64,000 nucleotides of DNA, taken from assembly GCA_945910005.1 (NCBI GenBank), contig OX246746.1, positions 25,877,075-25,941,074 on the forward strand, read 5' to 3'. The notes under the pieces are model-generated. The model was not told the origin of the DNA, ran no database searches, and saw only the letters and a program-made list of their open reading frames with translations. The DNA is from Isoperla grammatica (taxonomy: Eukaryota; Arthropoda; Insecta; Plecoptera; Perlodidae). The position numbers and the translations under genes are program-made. Below, piece after piece: positions 11,958 to 22,918 of the stretch (its first letter is position 1; each line of letters starts with the position of its first letter).

Positions 11958-12255
11958 GTACCTCGTCATCGCACTCTACATCATATCGTGGACCATAGCC
12001 ATGAGCTACAGTCGTTCCTTCCGGCGTCTGGTGAGGCGTGTTTACTGGGCTTATTTTATGGACCCCGTGAACCGAGTGCCCATTCCAAGCACAACATTCG
12101 CCGACCATCTCTGTGAAAATAACTTTCACAAAAGTAATTCTACGAGCGACATACAGAGGATGCTTAACCGCCAGGAGCGACGCAAAGGTGCCCCCCACAT
12201 CCCTCGCAACCAAGAGCCAGAGAGGCAACAGTTGCTTGGTTACCACACAGACTAA
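11958..12255 (+). CDS. Terminal exon of an unidentified membrane protein
   Basis: The exon follows a good acceptor (TGTGTATTTCTCCAG) and starts with the last base of a split codon. It encodes about 98 residues. First comes one clear hydrophobic helix (YLVIALYIISWTIAM), then a basic stretch (RSFRRLVRRVYW) as expected on the cytoplasmic side. After that comes a polar tail of about 70 residues ending ERQQLLGYHTD before TAA. Codon use and composition differ from the AT-rich surroundings, which supports real coding. I do not recognise the family. The helix-plus-basic-tail layout would suit the end of a multi-pass channel, receptor or transporter, but that is inference only. Upstream exons were not found. 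Confidence 0.7.
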
Positions 12256-12655
12256 ATTTCAGTCTACTTTGCCACCAAATCGTACCTGATACCACCATAC
12301 GAGTGCTATAAATTACAATGAACCTTAAGACTGATTTTTATTAATGATTCCTGCAAGATTTAAGAACATATCGAGATGTCTGCACATTATTTTGGAGAGT
12401 GATACTTTTCGTCAGCATATTGAAATCTATCTAGTTTTATGAATGCAATGGTATTATTTTGTTTAGTGAACTAAATATAATATGAGATTTCGAAATTCAT
12501 CGCTAGAAAAAGGAAATTGAAAATGTGTTATGTCAGGCTCATGTTCTTTACAAAATTATTTGTTAAATGCAATTACTATAAATTTGGAGAGTCACTCAAG
12601 CGAATAATCTGTTACGCACCAACATAATTAGTTAGAACTTTGCGAATGCAGAGTT

Positions 12656-12661
12656 AATAAA
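12656..12661 (+). terminator. Candidate poly(A) signal for the membrane-protein gene
   Basis: AATAAA about 400 bases after the stop codon at 12255. The intervening DNA (12256-12655) would be the 3' untranslated region and shows no other feature. Confidence 0.4.
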
Positions 12662-12699
12662 ATTACCTGGTAACATAATATGTGTCTTGTCAATATCTG

Positions 12700-14399
12700 T
12701 AGAAAATAATCCTGAAAAAGTGTTCGTGGTGACTCAAGTGATTGGAATACAAGTATAAACCCAGTGTTGTCAACTAGTGGCTAAATGTAATTGAGAAGAA
12801 AAAATAATTAATTACTATTTTTATTAATTCGATAATATTTAAATTACTTCTATTTTAACGTAACTGTTACTGTAATTGAATCACATATAATACTTAGTTT
12901 TCAATTACTTTTACAGTCACTATCCTAAATATATATTTATGTATTTGGCTTCTGCGGCTCCACGATTCCAGGGACAAATTCAAACCTAATCCCTAATCAG
13001 TCTGAGTACATTATTGAAGTACATTATTACAACTCACATGAAGTTTAATACAGTTAATTTATTACCAAAATTTGGTTGATCAGCAACCATAACCAACCAT
13101 ACTTTAGCCATTTTAGAAAAGCGCGTTCAGTTGGCGGCCTAGCCTGGCCGTGACCAATGCAGCCATGAGCCAGCCAGGCGCTCTGCTGAAGATGTTGGTA
13201 AGATATACGAATGTTTTACATGGCTGCATGGAGAGGGAACCTGTCATGGCTGAGACGGAATGAGATCTTGTGGTAAACATCTGTGTTCTGGGTCCAGGAT
13301 GCAAAGCGGTAAGTACGCTGTATTCGTTTTTTTTTTCAAGTGAAAAAAATCGATTGATAAGTCTGATAGGACTAAAACATTTGCAGCCTAGTCGAATGTA
13401 CGTATGAGCGAGGCGATGTGCTCGTTCCCAATTCTATAGAAGATATTATAGTCTTTTTTGTTTTTACACTGAGTCAAATGTTAATGTAAATCATAAAAAA
13501 TGCAAATTTGATTATTTTTTTTAATATAAAGGTTATTTGTTAAACGAGTGAATAGACCGCTTGGATTTCAATCGATTTTAGAGGATTTAAGTCTGTCACT
13601 GCTATAGCTTCGCAATCACGAACCTGAAGGGTCAGAGGTTTTAGGGGAACTGTCTTACGTGGTTTGTTTTTTGCGTTGCGTAAACTGATGTTGTATAGCG
13701 TTGCAATATTGATGTGGAAGTATACCCATGTCATTAACACTATCACCGACTCATTTCAATACATTTGCTACCCTAAAAATTAACTTTAAATATTCATTAA
13801 TTATAGGCTTCATTTTTGTGTGGCTCGAGTTTTATAACAAGTATTTATTGTTTTTCGATATGTATAGAAATCACAGATATTCTGATAAATAAAGCCCCGC
13901 TATTATTTTGTCTTGGCTGTACCCTAATTATGCTGACATACCACATATATCGATTGTAGGATTACAATGGCCTCTATTGATTCGTTAAGTAATGTTAACC
14001 GAATGCAAAATAATTGCTGGAAGCCAAATAACTCCCCTTGTTCCATTCCAGGGTTTCAGTTGCAGTTGGTCATGCCTGGAAATCTAGGTTAGAAGTAAAC
14101 AGGACGTGCGGTACAAGTTATACAAGTCACGAACCCACTCTCTTTCTCTCTCTCCCTGAGTCTCTCATCAAATACACCCTCGTATCTTGATTCAATGGAG
14201 AGATGTTTCAAACCAATCTATGGATTGATAAGATAAAAAAAAGAATAAAAACAAAATAAGTACAAAATCAAAACCTAAACAAACATCGATATAAAACCAG
14301 AATTTTCTTTCCTTCAACTCTCAGCTCACACTCTCCATTTCTTGGGATCGAAGCCATAACCAACTAACCATGCAGCCATGTATATCTGATCACACACAT
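12700..14399. other. Intergenic; possible non-coding first exon
   Basis: A GC-richer block at about 13100-13308 ends in a strong donor (AAAGCG|GTAAGTAC) and has a second donor (ATGTTG|GTAAGA) at about 13198. It could be an upstream untranslated exon of chaoptin, or unrelated. Nothing else was recognised. Confidence 0.3.
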
Positions 14400-14530
14400 C
14401 GGTAGCTCGTTCGGTTGGGGTGCAGCCTGCAGTCTTAAGCGTATGCCTCCTAGAGACTTGGGTTCGAATCCCGCATACAGTATGGGTATTTATATCACCC
14501 CTCAAGGTCTCGATTTACATGAAATCAGGC
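14400..14530 (+). mobile_element. tRNA-derived SINE head
   Basis: It has an A-box-like TAGCTCGTTCGGTTGGGG and a strong B box, GGGTTCGAATCCC, followed by a short body. It is a different family from the copies at 2144 and 10735. Confidence 0.6.
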
Positions 14531-14990
14531 CGGAGGAGATTGTAAACCCTATAGCTATACTGCACATGTTTAAATTGGTAAGGAAATAGTAACTAAACTG
14601 CCATTATTTGTCGACGTCACGTGGGAACTATGCATATGAACATTTTTAAATTTAAAAAATCACCAAAATAACAATAAAAGATATTGAAATTTTTTTGCTT
14701 CAATCTCCCCAATTGTTGGTGGTGCAAAATGATATTTATTTGCTGATAAAGGAGAGGAGAGGGCCATATTACATGATCGAATAGTGTGGAGTGGGAGTGT
14801 TCGCTCACCCTCTCACCCCTCGCCGCTATTTCCTTCTAAGGATTCCCTCGCCAAGCTCTGCGAGTGTCCATGTGTATTTCCTGAAGTCGATCGGATTAGC
14901 CATTAGCGAAGCCTTACACAGTGATGACTATGGTAGTCACTCTGATCACGGGCTCAGTTCAACAGTCGCTTCTCAGGAGAACTCAGCGAA

Positions 14991-14993
14991 ATG
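14991..14993 (+). CDS. chp: Chaoptin coding exon 1 (start codon only)
   Basis: The exon ends in GCGAAATG followed by the donor GTGAGAA, so the start codon is the last coding unit of a mostly untranslated exon. It was chosen because the next exon opens after a textbook acceptor in phase 0. Joining them gives MPTLSAILKLGYALVVVSLL, a clean signal peptide, whereas the in-frame upstream extension inside exon 2 has no such quality. The -3 position is a purine. The 5' boundary of this exon, perhaps near 14800-14850, is not determined. Confidence 0.65.
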
Positions 14994-15637
14994 GTGAGAA
15001 CGCCTCTTTATTTCGTTTGGTTTTAGTGGTTGTTTCCGTAGTAATGATCTTGCTTTTGAGCTTCTTAAAACTAAGTTCGTAGACCGAGTTTTGAGCTATT
15101 TTGAAGAATGGTGTTTTCAACATTTTTAGTTTGTGAGGGTATATTTTAGTATAAGTTATGTCACTATAATATGCTATATCAGTAACGTCTGCGTAAATCA
15201 GTGGATATTACAATTTTGTGTAAGATTATATTGCATACACAAAATTTTCATTGAGGTTTTGCGTGATTTCTCTCGCACTTACTTTAGGCATTTTTTAAAA
15301 ATACGTTCACATTTCAGGTGTTTGTTATTTCTGTATCATCCTGCCAATAAATTGTTATCCTCAGAAGATAAGGTCGCTGCAAGCGGTCTATTTTTATAGT
15401 ACTGCCGTCGGATTTTCGGGTACCTGCTTGTTATTGTCCACTGCTAGAGTGCACCAGCCTATTCTACTCCGGGCCCAGGCGGGAGAGGTATCCGTAAGCT
15501 CCAATGTCCTATGCAACCAGTTGCAACTTGCGCCCGGGTTACAGAACAGGGGGCGCAACTTTACAACCGGCTACAACCGTCTTAAACTGTTCTGGAATGA
15601 GGGCCCCCAAATGTATGTTTTCTATTTGTTTCACCAG

Positions 15638-15865
15638 CCAACCCTAAGTGCAATTTTGAAGCTTGGATACGCGCTGGTTGTCGTGTCTCTACTGTTGATG
15701 GTATGGGCATCATTGGTGGGAGCCAGGGACAGTCCGTCCGTCAACTACCCACCCTGCTACTTCAACCCCCTGTGCACGTGCTCCAAGGCCGTGCCTGACC
15801 TTGGGATCGTGCAGTGCTATGACGTGCCTCTGTCGCGCCTACCGATGCCGCTCAACACATCCAAG
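15638..15865 (+). CDS. chp: Chaoptin coding exon 2 (signal peptide and N-terminal cap)
   Basis: Chaoptin is a GPI-anchored cell-surface protein made almost entirely of leucine-rich repeats. In insects it mediates adhesion between photoreceptor microvilli and is needed for rhabdomere structure. This exon follows a long pyrimidine tract and CACCAG, and ends at TCCAAG|GTCAGT in phase 0 (76 codons). It gives the hydrophobic signal core (LGYALVVVSLLLMVWASLVG), then a Cys-rich N-terminal cap (PPCYFNPLCTCSK...VQCYDVPLSRLP), the usual lead-in to an LRR array. The signal sequence and cap resemble insect chaoptin closely, which is the main basis for the name. The gene continues in ten further pieces to 24203, with a gap and two frameshifts. 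Confidence 0.9.
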
Positions 15866-16363
15866 GTCAGTGACATACACACATCAGTCACCGGCTCCTC
15901 CACCAAACAAACAACTCGGTTCAATATTGTGTTATTCCACTCCAACTAAATCACAACTCGTTATAAGTCAATAAAAAGAAAAATGAGATCTCCCATTGCA
16001 TACGTTTTGGTTTTGTTACATCGATTTCAAAACAATTGTTGAGGCTTCATACTTTGGAACAGACAACTCACAACTACGATAATAATGTTTTACAAGAAAA
16101 AGAAAACCATTAGGTTCATATTTTACAATTGTCCAGAAAATTAAATCACTAGGCCTGCATGTAATAACATAAATTGAAACGCATAAGAAAGGTATCATTT
16201 TTTAAATAAAGTGTGTAAGACGAACTATTTCTGTTATGTGTATTCCGTTTTTGAAACGCCTTGTTGCATTCTGTCAGTCACCCTGTTTTTACATTTGATA
16301 TAATGAAAGTAGTTAGTTTACCTTGATCTGTCCTGACGATGTGTATCGCTCGTCGTTCCACAG

Positions 16364-16601
16364 GTGTTTATGCTGTACCTCGAGAACAACGGACTTCGCT
16401 CACTGGAACCTCACTTCCTTCAAAGTAGCGGACTCTATCGACTGGCTGTGAAGCGCAACCCTCTCTATGAGTTGCCTGACGAAGCTCTCTTCGGTCTCGA
16501 AAACTCGTTGTGGGAGTTGCGTCTTCAGAACGTTCATTTGAAAACAGTTCCTAGTAAAGCTTTTCGGCATCTTGTCCGCTTGAAGAATCTCGATCTGTCA
16601 G
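16364..16601 (+). CDS. chp: Chaoptin coding exon 3 (LRRs)
   Basis: It starts after TTCCACAG in phase 0 and ends at CTGTCAG|GTAACA with one base of a Gly codon. It encodes the first LRRs (VFMLYLENNGLRSLEPHFLQ, and a later LKNLDLSG). The LxxLxLxxNxL pattern is plain. Confidence 0.9.
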
Positions 16602-17391
16602 GTAACACACTTCTCATTTCTAGGGTACATGATAACAAGGACGGAGACTTTTTAGTGTAATGAGTGGCACTCAATATTATTTCAACTTTACTACATTAAG
16701 ATCGTCAGCGAAATAATTTACCGGGTTGCTGCACGAGCTATAAAATAAATACTCAACAAACAACCCTACTGCTTTTTATTAAATGCATTTTTCATTTCAA
16801 AGCCTCATTTAAAACCCTCTTATGATAGTAATAGTAATCATGTATTTGACCGTAACAGAAGTGTAGCATTCAGAATACAATGGCTGTAATAAATACAAAA
16901 TGATGATACAAAAATAAATGAAGCATAAACAAACATAATAGTAAAAAACATAGAATACAAAATTATATCTGTATGTGTCTACATAATGTGATTAGAAATG
17001 TTTATTTTTTGTTATTTTTGTTTGTATAGGGTTCGGCTACTTCTTTCTATACAGCTGTACTTCTTCATATCCAAATCGACGTTTATAAATTGGCTGCAAA
17101 ATTAATACGTAAATCGTACGATAACAACATGTAGTTAGATTATTAAGGACTAAGGAACTTAACTATAGTTTGAACCCACTTTACGAACAATGGTAGGTCT
17201 GATGATAACGATAAAACACTGTGGGGTATTTGGATTATTAAAAAATACATAATGACACGTTTTAACTGGGATAAAACTGAGTCCACCCGCACATATCTCC
17301 AGTATTTTCATTTACAAAGACGGTGTCCTAAGGTAGTGTAAAGTGTTCATGCTCTGTGTTGTTATTGCTGTTGTTATTGTTGCTGCGGCAG

Positions 17392-17590
17392 GCAACGAGA
17401 TATCAGATATACTGTCCGAGAGTTGGCGAGGACTTGAAGCGTCACTCCAAACGTTGATACTCGCAGACAACTCGATCTCCACTCTGCCCAGTGATGCGTT
17501 TGCCTCTCTGACGTCACTGGAGACTCTAGACCTGCAGAGCAACGCCATCATGGAGCTGGATGTTGACTCCTTCCGTTCAGGACCCTCCAG
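17392..17590 (+). CDS. chp: Chaoptin coding exon 4 (LRRs)
   Basis: The acceptor is GCTGCGGCAG. The first two bases complete the split Gly codon, giving GNEISDILSESWRGLE. Two full LRRs follow (LQTLILADNSISTLP and LETLDLQSNAIMELD). It ends at CCCTCCAG|GTGAGA in phase 2. The last ~25 bases of the exon plus the donor are repeated about eight more times in the following intron (17591-18016). Confidence 0.88.
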
Positions 17591-18016
17591 GTGAGACTCA
17601 TGTCCCATGTCGACTCCTTCCGTTCAGGACCCTTCAGGTGAGACTCGTGTCCCATGTCGACTCCTTCCGTTCAGGACCCTCCAGGTAAGGCTCGTGTCCC
17701 ATCCAACCTCAGATGTTGACTCCTTCCGTTCAGGACCCTCCAGGTGAGACTTATGTTCCATCCATTCTCAGATGTCCTTCCGTTCAGGACCCTCCAGGTG
17801 AGACTCGTGTCCCATCCAACCTCAGATGTCCTTCCGTTCAGGACCCTCCAGGTGAGACTCGTGTCCCATCCAACCTCAGATATCGACTCCTTAACGTTCA
17901 GGACCCTCCAGGTGAGGCTCGTGTCCCATCCAACCTCAGATGTCCTTCCGTTCAGGACCCTCCAGGTGAGACTCGTGTCCATCCAACCTCAGATGTCGAC
18001 TATTTCCATTCAGGAT
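17566..18016 (+). repeat. Donor-site minisatellite in a chaoptin intron
   Basis: About nine units of roughly 45-60 bases repeat the end of exon 4 with its 5' splice site (TTCAGGACCCTCCAG|GTGAGACTCG). Most units also contain a CCATCCAACCTCAG block that looks like an acceptor. Only the first unit is needed for the reading frame, because the next exon at 18501 completes its split Arg codon. Confidence 0.92.
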
Positions 18017-18500
18017 AATTTTTGTTATCACGAAAATGCTGCTTTTTGGCATTTTACAAATTCGTAAAAAGTTATAGCCATGATTGTTTCTTTTAATCAT
18101 TAAAGGCTATTTTTAATGTATACATATCAGTGCCTTAATTTTTACATCCATAGGAACTATGAAAATAGAGATATTAAATTCCTACGTCGTCTGGTGTGAA
18201 TAGCGGTCAAATTCTGCCGTTCCTGAACTTCCTCTCGAACTTTTCAATCTTTGATTTTTTTAAACTATGGCATTATTTTGGGAATGTTGGTAACGCCAGA
18301 ACAAAAAGGTCCGACATCTCGACAGTGCTTCAATTCGCTCTGGAGACAGGTGACGAAACTCCTAATGTAGCGTTCTTTAGCTAGTTTCGGAACGTGCTGT
18401 AAGCGCTTTCAAAACGACTCGGAATGGACCCAATGGTCGCAATCCTACAGGAGTGTACAAACCCCTAGGCACCTTGGAACATCATGGGTCTATGTTTCAG

Positions 18501-18768
18501 ATTGACGCATCTTCACCTGGACGACAATCAGCTCTCCAGTATTCCCTACCGGCAGTTGTCGAAACTAAAGCTGCTTCGAACACTGGATCTCTCTTCTAAC
18601 CGCATCTCTGGCCTCCACTCGGCCACGTCTGAGCCGGACACACCGATGGCCCTGGATACTCTGCGTCTGAACTACAACCAGATCCAGTATCTTCCCCCGG
18701 GAGCATTCCAGCATTTCGAACTGATCAACAGAACTTTCTTGGACGGAAACCCATTGACGGTTATCCAG
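18501..18768 (+). CDS. chp: Chaoptin coding exon 5 (LRRs)
   Basis: The acceptor is TATGTTTCAG. The first base completes AGA (Arg), giving RLTHLHLDDNQLSSIP. At least three LRRs follow, including LRTLDLSSNRISGLH and LDTLRLNYNQIQYLP. An N-glycosylation sequon (NRT) is present. It ends at ATCCAG|GTACCC in phase 0. Confidence 0.9.
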
Positions 18769-19029
18769 GTACCCTATTGTTAATGACATTGATTCATCAT
18801 TTTACAGAGTGTAATTAAAAGTTGTATTTACAACATATAAACAAACAATTTTACCGAAAATCCATTACACAGCCGTCTAAATTATACTACTAACTCCACA
18901 AGAACACAAACCATACACTATACAGTCTCACTATAGTACTAAAAACCATTTCCAAACAGGTGTCAATACCAAGTTTGAAATATTTTCAATGTGGTGCTGT
19001 AAATAAATTCTACCTAATACAAAAACCAC

Positions 19030-19259
19030 CATCTAAGGCTTCTTACAGGCCGACGCTTTCCGTGACGCTCGCATCCGGGAACTGTCCTTGAACCTGTGTC
19101 CTTGAACCACTATTTAAGGTTTCTTACAGGCCGACGCTTTCCGTGACGCTCGCATCCGGGAACTGTCCTTGAACCTGTGTCCTTGAACCACTTTCTAAGG
19201 CTTCTTACAGGCCGACGCTTTCCGTGACGCTCGCATCCGGGAACTGTCCTTGAACCTGT
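19030..19259 (+). repeat. Triplicated 3' splice site of chaoptin exon 6
   Basis: Three near-identical 81-bp units each contain TTCTTACAG followed by GCCGACGCTTTCCGTGACGC. Their acceptors sit just before 19049, 19130 and 19211. The first two copies run into an in-frame TGA after 18 codons, so only the third acceptor gives a full exon. Confidence 0.93.
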
Positions 19260-19557
19260 GTGGCATCAGCGAACTATCTCCAGGAGCCTTTTCCGGCCTT
19301 GAGCCATCGCTCCAGCTGCTCGACCTTGGAGGAAATAACCTGACCTCGCTGCCCGACTCAATCCTAACGGAGTACGACTTCCTCCGCACCCTGGTGATCA
19401 GAGACAACCGCATCACAGACATCTACCCCCGTCTGCCGCATGATGGCCAGCATGGACTTAACAACCAGAAGTCGATCAATGGGTTCCAGTTCTCTTTGTA
19501 TCGAGTGGATCTGGCGGGGAAATCCATGGGGACCACTTCACTCCAAGATCTAAGGAG
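19211..19557 (+). CDS. chp: Chaoptin coding exon 6 (LRRs)
   Basis: It uses the third of three identical acceptors, the only one without an in-frame stop. It encodes ADAFRDARIRELSLNLCGIS, then LRRs (LQLLDLGGNNLTSLP and LRTLVIRDNRITDIYP) and a non-repeat insert around GQHGLNNQKSINGFQ. It ends at AAGGAG|GTATTC in phase 2. Confidence 0.9.
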
Positions 19558-20426
19558 GTATTCAAGCCGGATATAACCATAGATATAAATAGTGTTACCA
19601 ACTGATTCTCGTTTGAGATTTCAACAATAGATTATTCTCGGAACGTCGCCATATTGTATATTAAGAAATTATTATTTTCAATGCTGAAATGGCTACTCTA
19701 TGTCCAATAAGTATACAGATACTCGCGTACTTTCTTTTTTTAGCCATCAATATCAATGACATACGCCAGGCGATGTATAAAACATTGAAAAACACACATG
19801 TTAAAATGTAAACAAATCAAGCAATCATACAATGGTGGGCATTGAGAAACGAGCATAGGTCCTCGGACCTCCATTCAGTTACATATCTTGGAAACAACAT
19901 TGATGCCTATGATATAACTAATGAAGGTAGAAGTCATGACGAATGCACCATCGAATTATTGGTCAAACCCTGCGCTAGATTACTTACGCTATTTAGTATG
20001 GATTATTTTTAAATGTTTCGTTTTCATTTGTAATGTTACACTTTTAAGTTTTAAATTATTCTAATAGATTGATTTTAATTCAACAATACAGTTTATGAGC
20101 TAGAATTGAACATGTTTATCCTAAATATTGTTTGCTGTTTCAATAATGTAGTTAATTTAATATTTTCATTGTTCGTTTGTTTTTTTATCCACGAGACGGG
20201 GACAACTTTTAATTTTGTATTATTTATTTTAATAACTTTTTAGATGTAGGCCTGCTATCTTGTAAATATTGTCAAAGGACTGTTATATAATACATTTTAA
20301 ATGCGTGGAATAAATAATAATTGCACAGTTACCCCCAAAATTAAAATCAGTTATAGCAGATGATTGGGTTCTATATAATTTATACATATCCCATATATTA
20401 TATTAATGGATGTTGCATGTTACTAG

Positions 20427-20646
20427 AATGCGAAACTTGCGTTCGCTCTCCATAAGTCGTCTCCCAAGAAACCAACTGACTGCTGAAGATTTCAATGAGT
20501 TCGGAGTTGACCTAGAAGAACTTCACATCACTAACAGCAACTTACAGTCAATCAAGGGGCATGCCTTCAGTCATGTGAGAGGTCTGAAGCGACTCAATCT
20601 GGAAGACAACAAGCTGACGTCAATAGAAGGGGATGCTTTTGCAGAG
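20427..20646 (+). CDS. chp: Chaoptin coding exon 7 (LRRs)
   Basis: The acceptor (TTACTAG) has a weak pyrimidine tract, but the phase fits: AG plus A gives Arg, then MRNLRSLSISRLPRNQLTAE. LRRs include LEELHITNSNLQSIKG and LKRLNLEDNKLTSIEG. It ends at GCAGAG|GTATAT in phase 0. A poly-G tract lies in the next intron (about 20894-20919). Confidence 0.88.
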
Positions 20647-21081
20647 GTATATGCATAATAGTTATATTATTTTTTTTAAGGTTGCTCAGCTATTTTTTAG
20701 ATCTCTACGTCTTTTATTGCATATAACATAAAGAGATTGAGCCGTATACCAACATAATTCCATCGTTGGATTTTCCTCATTTCTAAAATTTGATTCACCT
20801 AAATAATTCAAATGATCATATCTTGCCATAGTCTTTAGATTACATAAAAAGGGATGAAACCTTTAGTATGTTTTTTTAAGTGTTTTTTTATGGGGGGGGG
20901 GGGGGGGGGGGGGGGGGGCAAGACATAAACTAGTCGAGTCTCTATGTTAAAAACGAACATATTATTTAAACTAACAAAGGGGCAATTTCTTACACGTCAT
21001 ACAGAATTTACATTCAAACGCCAGAAGAGCTTCTGAGGTGTTGAGCTACTTCCATGACACATGTTTCAACATCTTCAACAG

Positions 21082-21307
21082 ATTGGCCACTCCCTGATCT
21101 CGCTCAGTCTCTCTCATGGGTTAGCCAGCTCCGTCAGTTCTGTATTCGGAGACGCCTTCCGACCCCCTGACAGCTCTGCAGACTCTGGATCTGAGTAACA
21201 ACCGACTGAGAACCCTGCCTGATACTTCCTTCCATTTCATGAAGAGACTGAAGGTGCTTCATCTGGAAGACAACCAAATTGAGCAGGTTCACAAGGGAAC
21301 ATTCCAG
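21082..21307 (+). CDS. chp: Chaoptin coding exon 8, frameshifted
   Basis: It opens after TTCAACAG with IGHSLISLSLSHGLASSVSS in phase 0. At the C5 run 21163-21167 the frame shifts. The upstream frame soon reaches a stop (GAGTAA), whereas the +1 frame continues as a perfect LRR (LQTLDLSNNRLRTLP, then LKVLHLEDNQIEQVH). Counting one C less restores both the LRR pattern and phase 0 at the donor (TTCCAG|GTATTA). This is either a sequencing or assembly error in a homopolymer, or a real disabling mutation. Confidence 0.85.
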
Positions 21308-21709
21308 GTATTACAGTTTATGCTCACGTTTAAAACCCCTACCCCCCCCCTCACCCCCCCCCCCCCCATTGAAACCCACATTAATTTACCACACGTAAAC
21401 GTGAACTTTAAAACACGTTTTCAATAACACTATTATAAGATCCGATTTAACGAATTTTTTTCAAGATTCTTGTTTAGTATTTTTAAATGTTTGGGACATT
21501 TTGTATTTCCATTATTTCCCAAGATTTGAAACTTATTGATTGTTCTTAAACTTAGACTAAATAGGTACTTAAATTTATACAAAAAAAGGAATTTTGAAAA
21601 TCGCATGAAATTTGCCATTGTTGTCCAAGACAATCATCCGAAATGAGATACTTATCATTATTCCACACTTTCTATTTTGGAGAATTGTTGTATTTTTATT
21701 ATATTTCAG

Positions 21710-22319
21710 GGGAAAATCCACAGTGATCTGGAAGAAATAGATTTCTCTTTCAACAATTTGGACCGGATTGGTGTGAACACATTCGTCGACTTAGAACTTC
21801 ATCGCTTGAACTTGGACGACAACCGCATCACTCAAATCGACAGACACGCATTCATGACCATGGACAGACTCAAGGAATTGACCCTTCGAGGCAACAAGAT
21901 CAGAACAATCGGAGATGAAGCATTCCTCAACCTTCCCGATCTGGAGCTCTTAGACCTTGCATTCAACTCTCTCGTGATGCTGGACTTCGAAGCCTTCGAC
22001 CAGGTGGGGGACATTGTCTGGTGTCCGTCTGAACGTGAGCCACAACTCCCTCCACAGTCTCATAATGAATGCCACGGGGAATCTCAACTTGAATGTCAAG
22101 ATTCTAGACCTGTCGTTTAACAACATCTCCAAGATCGGCCGAGGCTACCTGAAGCCACTGCAGACCTCGTTAACACATCTGTACATGAGGGAGAACAGCA
22201 TGGTGAATGCCACTAGGGAAGTCTTCGGCGATCTTCAACATCTGCAATGGCTTGACATGGCCTACAACGATCTTGTTGAACTTGACTTTGACGCATTCAG
22301 GAATACCAAATCACTTCAG
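21710..22319 (+). CDS. chp: Chaoptin coding exon 9, frameshifted
   Basis: This large exon of about 203 codons follows TATATTTCAG. LRRs include LEEIDFSFNNLDRIG, LHRLNLDDNRITQID, LKELTLRGNKIRTIG and LELLDLAFNSLVMLD. At the G5 run 22006-22010 one base too many shifts the frame. The LRR reading resumes in the next frame (VRLNVSHNSLHSLI, LKILDLSFNNISKIG-type, LQWLDMAYNDLVELD). Sequons NVS and two NAT sites are visible. It ends at CTTCAG|GTAATT in phase 0, which does not match the entry phase of the next recognisable exon (22919). Confidence 0.87.
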
Positions 22320-22359
22320 GTAATTAAAATACATAATTTAAAAATATCCTAATGCATAG

Positions 22360-22390
22360 TCCTGATCGTCTAGTGGTCTAGGCATCCGCC
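22360..22390 (+). mobile_element. tRNA-like SINE head running into the gap
   Basis: GATCGTCTAGTGGTCTAGGC is tRNA-like (A box) and is cut off by the run of N. A dispersed repeat at the edge may explain why the assembly broke here. Confidence 0.4.
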
Positions 22391-22590
22391 NNNNNNNNNN
22401 NNNNNNNNNNNNNNNNNNNNNNNNNNNNNNNNNNNNNNNNNNNNNNNNNNNNNNNNNNNNNNNNNNNNNNNNNNNNNNNNNNNNNNNNNNNNNNNNNNNN
22501 NNNNNNNNNNNNNNNNNNNNNNNNNNNNNNNNNNNNNNNNNNNNNNNNNNNNNNNNNNNNNNNNNNNNNNNNNNNNNNNNNNNNNNNNNN
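22391..22590. other. Assembly gap (200 N)
   Basis: The round number suggests a placeholder of unknown true size. It lies inside chaoptin. The phase mismatch across it and about 390 residues missing relative to the insect protein (from memory, about 1,300 aa) imply lost exons. Confidence 0.95.
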
Positions 22591-22918
22591 AACGTACTTT
22601 GGTCTAAAACCTAAGTTATATTCATGTTGCATTATCCTTATGATTTTTTTTGCATTTTTATCAATATCTACCGGTACGGAGAGGAGTGTATTTTTGTACC
22701 GATCGATTTTGAAAATTGATTCTTAGGGGAATTTTGGGGTTTTTGGGGGTGGAAAACCCCAAAATAAAAACTGCCAACAATGGTTTTTGAATGCAGGACA
22801 TTATTCTGAGTTAGAATAACCTTGCTGGCAGCTTTTAACACTCTGGTACACCACTATTGAGATAGACACACATTTTTTCAAAACTGATCTAGTCTAAAAC
22901 TCTGCGCTGTAATTCCAG

